Of a DNA stretch of 23,754 bases, positions 1 through 6,493 are shown piece after piece. This stretch comes from DATBGS01 sp036557885 (GTDB lineage Bacteria > Chloroflexota > Ktedonobacteria > Ktedonobacterales > DATBGS01): contig DATBGS010000150.1 of NCBI GenBank assembly GCA_036557885.1, forward strand, positions 1 to 23,754, in the 5' to 3' direction. The stretch's first letter is position 1. Every line of letters starts with the position of its first letter. The notes under the pieces are model-generated. The model was given only the letters and a program-made list of their open reading frames with translations, made no database searches and was not told where the DNA came from. Position numbers and translations under genes: made by a program.

Positions 1-1
1 C

Positions 2-505
2 GGCACCTCCATCAATATCACGACCTTTGGAGAGAAGTCATCAGGTGGCGCGTGGGTCTTTACCAACCATGATGGCGCCGCGATTCTGGGCTTTGCCCAG
101 GGCGCTGTTGCCAAAGCCACCGGCGCGCATCCTTCGGTGCAGGACTGGTACGCGAGCTTCCTGAAAACCTTTGTGATCCCGCATCCGGCCATCTGGTCGT
201 ATCTGATCACCTTTGGCGAGGTAGCCGTTGGTCTGGGATTGATCGTTGGGGCGCTGACCGGAATTGCCGCCGTCTTTGGCATGGTGATGAACCTGAACTA
301 CCTGCTGGCGGGCACGGTAAGCACCAACCCGATTCTGGGCTTCCTGGCGATCTTTCTGATTCTGGCCTGGCGCGTTGCGGGCTACTACGGCGTGGACCGC
401 TATCTGCTGCCGCTGCTGGGTACCCCCTGGACGGGTTCTCTGACCAAAGAGGAGCAGAAAGAGAAGCAGAGCACTCCGATCAATCAGCCGATTGCGACGA
501 TGTAA
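2..505 (+). CDS. DoxX-family membrane protein (5' partial)
   Basis: The reading frame is open from base 2 to the TAA at 503-505, so the gene begins before the window and only about 167 C-terminal codons are seen. The GTG at 137 lies inside the frame and is unlikely to be the true start. The visible protein has a soluble or periplasmic stretch, then a helix containing GEVAVGLGLIVGALTG, which is the typical DoxX-family signature, a second segment (VFGMVMNLNYLLAGT), a third (ILGFLAIFLILAWRVAGYYG) and a polar Lys/Glu-rich C-terminal tail. DoxX/DoxD proteins are small four-helix membrane proteins; some are linked to thiosulfate:quinone oxidoreductase, but most have no assigned reaction. There is no partner gene downstream that would tell its job. 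The family call is fairly firm; the function is unknown. Confidence 0.75.
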   Translation, partial: GTSINITTFGEKSSGGAWVFTNHDGAAILGFAQGAVAKATGAHPSVQDWYASFLKTFVIPHPAIWSYLITFGEVAVGLGLIVGALTGIAAVFGMVMNLNYLLAGTVSTNPILGFLAIFLILAWRVAGYYGVDRYLLPLLGTPWTGSLTKEEQKEKQSTPINQPIATM

Positions 506-691
506 TGCAGGTTGCTCCTAACGAGCGTGCTACACCGACCGCCAGCGACAAGGATGTTGCGGGCGGTCCCCTTTCTTCTTTCTTCGTTTCGCTTAGGGGC
601 CGGTGGCTTTATGCGCCAGTGAAGGAGCCATTCCAGATTGGGCTGCGCCAAAAAGAAGAACAAAGAGCAGCACCACGCTGTAAAGTTGCGC

Positions 692-720
692 TTGTTGGAA
701 AAAGAGTTCTGTGTTACAAT
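692..720 (+). promoter_or_regulatory. Sigma70-type promoter for the metallo-hydrolase gene
   Basis: A TTGTTG -35 box (692-697) and a TACAAT -10 box (715-720) are 17 bases apart. TG at 712-713 makes an extended -10 (TGtTACAAT). The expected transcript start is about 727, giving a leader of about 63 bases. The rest of the 284-base gap after the DoxX gene (506-691) shows only a pyrimidine-rich tract at 570-590 and nothing I can call a gene. Confidence 0.6.
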
Positions 721-730
721 ATCTTTTCGG

Positions 731-760
731 GCGGGGACATAAATACTACGGTGTCCCCGC
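731..760 (+). promoter_or_regulatory. Hairpin at the 5' end of the metallo-hydrolase mRNA
   Basis: GCGGGGACA (731-739) pairs perfectly with TGTCCCCGC (752-760) across a 12-base loop. It would begin about four bases after the predicted transcript start and end 29 bases before the ATG. A 5'-terminal stem of this kind often protects an mRNA from decay; a regulatory role is possible but unproven. Confidence 0.45.
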
Positions 761-789
761 TCGACGTTGTGAGGGAAAAAAGCAAGGAT

Positions 790-1440
790 ATGGAACTAAG
801 CTGGCTGGGCCATGCGTGTTTTCGGTTGCGTGGCAAAGAAGTAACGGTTGTGACCGACCCGGTAGGGCCGCAGGTTGGCTACGCCCCGGCGCGTGGCCTC
901 ATCGCGCAGATTGTGACGGTGAGCCATGATCACGCGGGGCATAACAACGTGGCCTCGGTGGGTGGGAATCCGCGCGTGGTGCGCGGGCCAGGCGAATATG
1001 AGATTCAGGACGTGCTGATTACCGCTATCGCGTCCTATCACGATGCTGAGCGCGGCAAAAAGCTGGGGCGCAATACGATCTATTCGCTGCACATGGACGA
1101 TCTGCAAATCTGCCATCTGGGTGATCTGGGGCATCCGCTCACCGAGGAGCAGCAGGAAGAGATGAGCGATGTGGACGTGCTGCTCCTTCCAGTGGGCGGC
1201 TACCACACGATCAACGCGGCGCAGGCGGTTGAGGTGATCAGCCAGATTGAGCCAAAGATCGTGATTCCCATGCACTACGCGACCCCGGCCACGCAAGGCA
1301 AGGTGGAGGGGCTGGACCCGGTGGAGAAATTCTGTCGGGAGATGGGCATCGAGGCGGTGGACCCGCAGCCCAAACTGACGGTGACGCGGAACTCGCTGCC
1401 CGCCGAACCGCAAGTCGTCATCCTGAACTACCGGGGGTAA
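790..1440 (+). CDS. Metallo-beta-lactamase-fold hydrolase (UlaG/COG2220-like)
   Basis: A 216-residue protein starting at ATG 790. The frame is open back to 505, but relatives begin with the strand MELSWLGHACFRL seen here, so 790 is preferred even though its SD is only fair (GAGGG at 771-775, AAGGA just before the ATG). Likely metal ligands are His46, His48 and His51 in the HDHAGH motif, His84 (ASYHD), Asp112 (HLGDLG) and His162 (PMHYATP). The usual motif is HxHxDH, so the Asp ligand of the second metal site is Gly50 here. The length fits the short COG2220 group, whose members are often annotated as Zn-dependent hydrolases; the substrate is unknown. It is a single-gene transcript with its own promoter and terminator. 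Confidence 0.85.
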   Translation: MELSWLGHACFRLRGKEVTVVTDPVGPQVGYAPARGLIAQIVTVSHDHAGHNNVASVGGNPRVVRGPGEYEIQDVLITAIASYHDAERGKKLGRNTIYSLHMDDLQICHLGDLGHPLTEEQQEEMSDVDVLLLPVGGYHTINAAQAVEVISQIEPKIVIPMHYATPATQGKVEGLDPVEKFCREMGIEAVDPQPKLTVTRNSLPAEPQVVILNYRG

Positions 1441-1445
1441 CATCA

Positions 1446-1478
1446 TTGAGGGGCTTTCAGCCCCTCAAACTTTTTATT
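1446..1478 (+). terminator. Rho-independent terminator after the metallo-hydrolase
   Basis: TTGAGGGGCT (1446-1455) pairs perfectly with AGCCCCTCAA (1459-1468) over a 3-base loop, followed two bases later by TTTTTATT. It starts six bases after the stop codon. This is the clearest classical terminator in the window. Confidence 0.9.
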
Positions 1479-1655
1479 AAGACGTTTGGCTCCAGCGTTG
1501 TCTGAGAAGAGTTGTTGTTCGTTCTATATGCCGTGAGGCAGAAAAGCCTCTTTCTTCTTTCTTCTTTCGTTTTTTGTCTTTATTCATTCTATGTTGAGGG
1601 TAAAACCATGCGCGCGTGGCCTGCACACAATGACGTAAGACAGGAGGGTCAGCTT

Positions 1656-3410
1656 ATGCCCAAGTTTCTCTTTGTAACCGGCGGGGTCGCCTCGTCGGTG
1701 GGGAAAGGTATCAGTGTGGCCTCGATTGGGCGGCTGCTCAAGAGCCGGGGCCTGCGGGTCGCCATTATGAAGCTGGACCCGTATATCAACGTTGACCCTG
1801 GAACGATGTCGCCCTATCAGCATGGCGAAGTGTTTGTGACCGAGGACGGCGCCGAAACCGATCTGGACCTGGGGCATTATGAGCGCTTTACGGACGAAAA
1901 CGCGAGCCAGGCCAGCAACGTGACCACCGGCCAGGTGTACGCGGCAGTGATCGGCAAGGAGCGGCGCGGGGAGTATCTGGGTGGCACGATTCAGGTAATT
2001 CCACATATCACGAATGAAATTAAAGAGCGTATTCATAATCTGGCGCATCAGAGCGGGGCGGATGTGGTGATTGTGGAGGTGGGCGGCACAGTGGGCGACA
2101 TCGAGGGCGAGCCGTTTCTGGAGGCGATTCGCCAGATGCGCCGCGATATTGGGCGCGATGAGGTGCTCTATATCCATGTGACGCTCTTGCCGTATCTGGG
2201 CGCGACCAAAGAACTCAAGACGAAGCCAACACAGCACAGCGTGAAAGAACTGCTGCGCGTAGGCATTCAGCCCGATGTGATTTTGTGCCGCTCCGATGTG
2301 CCCGTCAGCCAGGAGATCTGCGAGAAGATCGCGCTGTTCTGCAATATTGATGAGCGGGCCGTGATTCCAATGACGACGGCGGAAACGATCTATGAAGTGC
2401 CGCTGATGCTGGAGGCGCAGGGGTTAGGCGAATATCTGGTGGAGGCGCTGCGCCTGCAAGCCCGCTGCCACGCGCCGGAATTAGACGAGTGGCGCGATCT
2501 GGTGGAGCGCATCAAGCGCGAAAAGCCGGTGGTGCAGGTGGGGCTGGTGGGCAAGTATGTCGAACTGCACGATGCCTATCTCTCGGTGGCCGAGTCGCTG
2601 CATCACGCGGGCTGGGCGCATGGGGTGGATGTGCGCATCAAGTGGATCAATTCGGAAGACCTGGAAAAGCCGGGCATCAACGTGTCCGAGGTGCTGGCGG
2701 ATGTAGATGGGGTGGTGGTGCCCGGTGGCTTTGGCAGTCGGGGGATTGAGGGCAAGATTAAGGCGGCCAACTATGCCCGGTACGAACTGCTGCCCTATCT
2801 GGGGCTGTGCCTGGGCTTGCAGGTGGCCGTGATTGGCCTGACGCGCGAGGTGCTGGGCGTGACGGATGTCAACAGCACCGAGTTTAACCCCAATACCGCC
2901 AATCCCGTGATTGACCTGATGCCCAACCAGCGCCAGGTGTCGGATAAGGGTGGAACGATGCGTCTGGGCAGTTGGGTCTGCTGCCTGACGGCTGGTACCA
3001 AAACGCATAAAGCCTATGGCGAACCAATTGTCTTTGAGCGGCATCGCCACCGTTATGAGTTTAATAATGTGTATCGCCGCCGTCTGGAGGATGCCGGGCT
3101 GGTGATTAGTGGCCGCTCTGCGGATAACAGCCTGGTGGAAATTGTGGAGCTTGCGGAGCATCCCTGGTTTGTGGGGACGCAGTTCCATCCAGAGTTTAAG
3201 AGCCGTCCAACGCGCCCGCAGCCCCTGTTCCGCGATTTTGTGGGGGCGTGCCTGGAGCACGCCAAAGATCGAGGGCTGAGCGCGGCCCAGGAATTGGTGG
3301 CAAGTTGGGGCGCACAGGACGTAGGGCCGAAGGCGCCCAACGGCCATGCCGAACGCGATGCGGCCATGCCGCTTGTGCAAGAGAATGAGCCATTGGCGGC
3401 GCGGGAGTGA
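1656..3410 (+). CDS. pyrG: CTP synthase
   Basis: CTP synthase makes CTP from UTP, ATP and glutamine, the last step of pyrimidine nucleotide synthesis. The start is ATG 1656, with SD AGGAGGG at 1642-1648; the frame is open back to 1512, but that extension is pyrimidine-rich leader. The 584-residue protein opens with the synthase domain, whose P-loop is GGVASSVGKG (Lys17), and carries the class I glutamine amidotransferase domain at its C-terminal half, with nucleophile Cys385 (LCLGLQ), His511 and Glu513 (QFHPEF). The usual length is about 535-550 residues, so this copy has about 45 extra C-terminal residues that are Ala/Glu-rich and look disordered. The leader (1479-1655) holds no clear promoter and no GGGC-type attenuator that I can see. 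The next gene begins 10 bases after the stop, so the two are probably co-transcribed. Confidence 0.97.
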   Translation: MPKFLFVTGGVASSVGKGISVASIGRLLKSRGLRVAIMKLDPYINVDPGTMSPYQHGEVFVTEDGAETDLDLGHYERFTDENASQASNVTTGQVYAAVIGKERRGEYLGGTIQVIPHITNEIKERIHNLAHQSGADVVIVEVGGTVGDIEGEPFLEAIRQMRRDIGRDEVLYIHVTLLPYLGATKELKTKPTQHSVKELLRVGIQPDVILCRSDVPVSQEICEKIALFCNIDERAVIPMTTAETIYEVPLMLEAQGLGEYLVEALRLQARCHAPELDEWRDLVERIKREKPVVQVGLVGKYVELHDAYLSVAESLHHAGWAHGVDVRIKWINSEDLEKPGINVSEVLADVDGVVVPGGFGSRGIEGKIKAANYARYELLPYLGLCLGLQVAVIGLTREVLGVTDVNSTEFNPNTANPVIDLMPNQRQVSDKGGTMRLGSWVCCLTAGTKTHKAYGEPIVFERHRHRYEFNNVYRRRLEDAGLVISGRSADNSLVEIVELAEHPWFVGTQFHPEFKSRPTRPQPLFRDFVGACLEHAKDRGLSAAQELVASWGAQDVGPKAPNGHAERDAAMPLVQENEPLAARE

Positions 3411-3420
3411 TCATCAACAG

Positions 3421-4755
3421 ATGGTCAACATTCAAACGATGCCTTACTATCTCAGCAAACTGTTGCATCGCAGCGTTGAAGATACCCGGCGCGAGCGGGT
3501 GGGCAAGCTGGTGGATGTGATTGCGCCGCCCCTCGACAGGGACACCCTGCGGGATGCAGATCGAGGGCAGGCCGTTCGCGTGGCGGCGCAGGCGCCGCGC
3601 ATCGTGGCGCTGGTGGTAGAAACGCCCGATGAGGAGCGCCTGCGCGTGCTGCCGGAGCAGGTTGCTCGCGTTGAGGAGGACGTGATGCTCCTCGCGGTGC
3701 CGCGTGGAGCACTGCTGCCAGACGCGCCGCAGCCCAACGAGGTGCGCCTGTTTGATGAGGTACTGGATTTAGAGGTAGTGGACCTGGCGCATAAGCGGGT
3801 AGTGCGCGTCAACGATGCGCAGTTTGACGACGAGTGGCGGCTGGTGGGGCTGGATTGCACGCATCTGGGGCTGCTGCGGCAGTTGGTGCCAGATGGGATT
3901 TATCAGGCATTGGCGCGCAAGTTTCCCTCGGCGCTGCTGCCCTGGAATCAGGTGGCCTTGCTGCCAGAAGCGCAGGTGGAGGGCGCGCCCGCTGCGCCGC
4001 CATCGGGGGCGCTGAATCTGGCCGAATTGCACCCGGCAGATATTGCCGATATTGTGCATCATCTCAGCCCGGAGGAAGGCAGCCGGGTGCTGGCTGCGCT
4101 GGATGATGAGAAGGCCGCCGCAACGCTGGAAGAGATTGAGACGGAGCATCAACTGCGTCTGCTGGAGCGGATGGACCGCGAGCGCGCCGCCGATATTCTG
4201 GAGGCGATGGCGCCCGATGAGGCGGCTGATCTGCTGGCGAAACTGCCCGAAGCGCGCACCCAGGAATTTCTGGGCCTGATGGAGCAGGAAGAATCGGAGG
4301 ATGTGCAGGAACTCCTCGCCTATCCTGAAGATTCGGCGGGCGGGATGATGACCACCGATTACCTGCTGATTGGGCAAGACCGCACAACATCTCAGGCGTT
4401 GGAGCGGCTGCGCGCCGCTGCTCTTGAGCAGGAGGGGCGTTCGGCCTATCTCTACTGTGTGGCCGATGATGCGCGGGAAGATGAAAAGCAGCAACTGCTT
4501 GGGGTGGTTTCGATCTGGAACTTGCTGGCGGCTGCACCAGAGCAGCCGCTGCGAGAGTTCATGGAAACGCATCTCATCAGCGTGCTGCCCGACGCCGACC
4601 CGCATACGGTGGCCGAACTGATGGCGAAATACAATCTGCTGGCGCTGCCGGTGCTGGATGAAGCCGGGTGTCTTCAGGGTATTGTGACGGTGGATGACGC
4701 GCTGGATGTGCTGCTGCCACCCTCGCGGCGGCGACGCAAGCAGCGCATGTATTGA
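3421..4755 (+). CDS. PRC-barrel / MgtE-N / CBS-domain protein, putative Mg2+ sensor partner
   Basis: A 444-residue soluble protein. ATG 3421 is chosen because it follows the pyrG stop by 10 bases; ATG 3439 is an alternative. Residues about 5-190 look like PRC-barrel-type segments (SKLLHRSVEDTRRERVGKLV near the start, and a second one with DLAHKRVVRVNDAQ). Residues about 198-300 match the MgtE N-terminal superhelix (LAELHPADIADIVHHL, AADILEAMAPDEAADLLAKL). From about 303 comes a CBS pair (DSAGGMMTTDYLLI, then LLALPVLDEAGCLQGIVTVDDAL). The membrane channel domain of MgtE is absent; the protein ends with a basic tail. In MgtE the N and CBS domains bind Mg2+ and gate the pore. The NRAMP-family transporter gene next door suggests that this protein regulates it in trans. 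The domain call is firm; the regulatory role is inferred. Confidence 0.85.
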   Translation: MVNIQTMPYYLSKLLHRSVEDTRRERVGKLVDVIAPPLDRDTLRDADRGQAVRVAAQAPRIVALVVETPDEERLRVLPEQVARVEEDVMLLAVPRGALLPDAPQPNEVRLFDEVLDLEVVDLAHKRVVRVNDAQFDDEWRLVGLDCTHLGLLRQLVPDGIYQALARKFPSALLPWNQVALLPEAQVEGAPAAPPSGALNLAELHPADIADIVHHLSPEEGSRVLAALDDEKAAATLEEIETEHQLRLLERMDRERAADILEAMAPDEAADLLAKLPEARTQEFLGLMEQEESEDVQELLAYPEDSAGGMMTTDYLLIGQDRTTSQALERLRAAALEQEGRSAYLYCVADDAREDEKQQLLGVVSIWNLLAAAPEQPLREFMETHLISVLPDADPHTVAELMAKYNLLALPVLDEAGCLQGIVTVDDALDVLLPPSRRRRKQRMY

Positions 4756-4772
4756 GCATCTGCCCACAGCAG

Positions 4773-4802
4773 TTGGCACATCTTGCCCTCCTGTCGTATA
4801 GT
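4773..4802 (+). promoter_or_regulatory. Candidate promoter for the NRAMP-family gene
   Basis: TTGGCA (4773-4778) and TATAGT (4797-4802) are 18 bases apart in the 125-base gap before the transporter. The start would lie near 4809, just before the hairpin at 4818. The transporter could thus be made both from this site and by read-through from pyrG. Confidence 0.5.
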
Positions 4803-4817
4803 TTCTGCGAGACACCC

Positions 4818-4842
4818 AAACCGGCAGCAGCCCTGCCGGTTT
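4818..4842 (+). promoter_or_regulatory. Leader hairpin upstream of the NRAMP-family gene
   Basis: AAACCGGCAG (4818-4827) and CTGCCGGTTT (4833-4842) form a perfect 10-bp stem with a 5-base loop. Only three T residues follow, so it is at best a weak terminator. It lies 26 bases before the SD and could act in attenuation or mRNA stability. I do not see an M-box or ykoK-type riboswitch in this short leader. Confidence 0.45.
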
Positions 4843-4880
4843 GCTGTCATAAGCATTTCTTTGCAGCAAGGAGGGGGGCG

Positions 4881-6230
4881 ATGGCAGACGAGCAGACGAT
4901 GGTTCAGCCACCCACCACTGACCAGCCGGGCAAGTCCGGCGCAATAAAGAAGCTCCGCTGGCGTCGGCGTCGTCCTGGTCGGCTGTTCTTGCTGCTGGGC
5001 GTGCTGGGGCCAGGGTTGATCTCGGCGGCGGCAGGCAACGACGCGGGCGGCATTGCGACGTACTCAAATGGTGGCGCGCTCTTTGGCTTTGGGCTGCTCT
5101 GGGTGCTGATTCCGCTCTTGATTGGGCTGATCGTGGTGCAGGAGATGTGCGCGCGCATGGGCGCCATAACCCAGAAGGGGCTGGCCGATCTGATTCGTGA
5201 AGAGTTTGGCGTGCGCTGGACGGCCTTTGCCATGCTGTGCCTGCTGATTGCCAACGGCGGCATTGTCATCACGGAGTTTCTGGGCATCCGCGCCAGCATC
5301 CAGGTGCTGGCCGGACAGGACACCTGGCTGGTGTACCTGGCGATTCCCCTGGTGGCCCTGGGGGTCTGGTGGCTGGTGATGAAGGGGAGCTATCGGCGGG
5401 TGGAAAAGGTCTTCCTGGCAATGGCGCTGGTCTTTTTGAGCTATATTCCGGCGGCGTTTTTAGCCAAACCCGATTGGGGCCAGGTTTTCTATCATACAGT
5501 AGTACCAACCTTCCAATTCAGCGGCGTTTTTATCACGATGTTTGTGGCGACGGTGGGCACGACGATCTCGCCCTATATGCCGGTGTATACCCAATCTGCC
5601 GTAGCGGATAAAGGCACCCGGCCCGAAGAGTATGCCTATACGGTGGTGGATGTGACCAGCGGCTCGCTGTTTGGCATCGTGACGGTCTTTTTTATTATTG
5701 TCACGACTGGCGCGACGCTTTTTGTGCATGGGTCGCAGGGCATTACCTCGGCAGCCGATGCCGCCCGCGCGCTAGAGCCGTTTGCCGGGCCGTTTGCGGA
5801 AGTGCTCTTTGCCGTTGGCCTCTTTGGGGCGTCGGTGCTGGCAGCGGCGGTGCTGCCGCTCTCCACGTCCTACGCCATCTGCGAGGCGTTTGGCTTTGAG
5901 CGCGGCGTGTCGCGCACATTTAAAGAGGCGCCGTTCTTTCAATCGCTTTTCACTGGCATGATTGTCTTTGGGGCGCTGATTGCGATGATCCCCAACCTGC
6001 CCATTATTTCGGTGCTGGTGAATCTGCAAATCCTGAACGCGGTGCTGATGCCGGTGCTGCTGGTCTTTGTGCTGAAGCTGGTGAACAACCGGCGCCTGAT
6101 GGGGCGGCGCGTGAATGGGCGTATTTACAACATCATCGCCTGGGCCACAACCATCATTATCAGTATTCTTACGGGGATGTATATTGTCTTCCAGTTGATA
6201 CTGCCACTTTTTGGGGTGAGGGTGGGCTGA
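4881..6230 (+). CDS. NRAMP-family divalent metal transporter, NRMT-like (probable Mg2+)
   Basis: A 449-residue integral membrane protein. ATG 4881 has an excellent SD (AAGGAGGG, 4869-4876); the open frame back to 4752 lacks one. A basic N-terminus (residues 18-34) precedes about eleven hydrophobic helices. In helix 1, where Mn/Fe transporters have DPGN, this protein has Asp54-Ala55-Gly56-Gly57 (within AGNDAGG), so the metal-binding Asn is lost. In helix 6, where they have the MPH motif, it has Ser230-Pro231-Tyr232, so the metal-binding Met is lost. Loss of the soft Met ligand with Asp kept is what the Mg2+-transporting NRMT/NrmT branch of the SLC11 family shows. The gene follows a split MgtE regulatory protein, which fits Mg2+. 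NRAMP membership is firm; Mg2+ as substrate is a reasoned inference. Confidence 0.9.
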   Translation: MADEQTMVQPPTTDQPGKSGAIKKLRWRRRRPGRLFLLLGVLGPGLISAAAGNDAGGIATYSNGGALFGFGLLWVLIPLLIGLIVVQEMCARMGAITQKGLADLIREEFGVRWTAFAMLCLLIANGGIVITEFLGIRASIQVLAGQDTWLVYLAIPLVALGVWWLVMKGSYRRVEKVFLAMALVFLSYIPAAFLAKPDWGQVFYHTVVPTFQFSGVFITMFVATVGTTISPYMPVYTQSAVADKGTRPEEYAYTVVDVTSGSLFGIVTVFFIIVTTGATLFVHGSQGITSAADAARALEPFAGPFAEVLFAVGLFGASVLAAAVLPLSTSYAICEAFGFERGVSRTFKEAPFFQSLFTGMIVFGALIAMIPNLPIISVLVNLQILNAVLMPVLLVFVLKLVNNRRLMGRRVNGRIYNIIAWATTIIISILTGMYIVFQLILPLFGVRVG

Positions 6231-6257
6231 GAGGGTTGAGGCAGGCAAGAGCCAGTT

Positions 6258-6287
6258 TGAGGCGCTCTTCAAGAGAGGGGCGCCTCA
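6258..6287 (+). terminator. Possible weak terminator after the NRAMP-family gene
   Basis: TGAGGCGC (6258-6265) pairs with GCGCCTCA (6280-6287); inside, TCT and AGA can also pair. The sequence after it is only mildly T-rich (TTGCATTGTTTCG), so termination may be partial. Confidence 0.4.
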
Positions 6288-6446
6288 TTGCATTGTTTCG
6301 CCTGGAAAGTGAAATCAGTGTTGGCATGGTATGTGAATCTTGTGAGAGGAAAGCATCCATCGATAGTAACACGTCCTGGAAGATTCTTTTAGAACAGCTT
6401 TTGAGGCAATGCCTGTGGTTAAACCGTTATATTGGAGGAAGCATCT

Positions 6447-6482
6447 ATGACGGAGAAGAAGTCTCGCACCGCTGCTCAATAA
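6447..6482 (+). CDS. 11-codon mini-ORF upstream of the PIG-V-like gene
   Basis: ATG 6447 has a strong SD (GGAGGA, 6434-6439, 7 bases away) and opens a short frame encoding MTEKKSRTAAQ, ending at TAA 6480-6482. The stop codon directly abuts the SD of the next gene (AAGGAAGG, 6481-6488), whose ATG is 11 bases further on. That layout is typical of a leader peptide that couples translation. The peptide has no run of a single amino acid that would suggest classical attenuation. The rest of the 263-base gap (6231-6446) shows a hairpin at 6258-6287 and no convincing promoter. Confidence 0.35.
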   Translation: MTEKKSRTAAQ

Positions 6483-6493
6483 GGAAGGATGGC

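Noticed and set aside
1512..1655. N-terminal extension of CTP synthase
   Set aside because: The extra residues come from a pyrimidine-rich leader; the SD and family alignment fix the start at 1656.
1446..1655. CTP-sensing attenuator of pyrG
   Set aside because: The hairpin at 1446-1468 ends the upstream gene and sits before any pyrG promoter I could place; no GGGC transcript start was seen.
3769..5067. 432-residue open frame on the minus strand
   Set aside because: It lies opposite the MgtE-like and NRAMP-family genes, has no domain or SD, and has the His/Gln/Arg-rich composition typical of an antisense shadow in GC-rich DNA.
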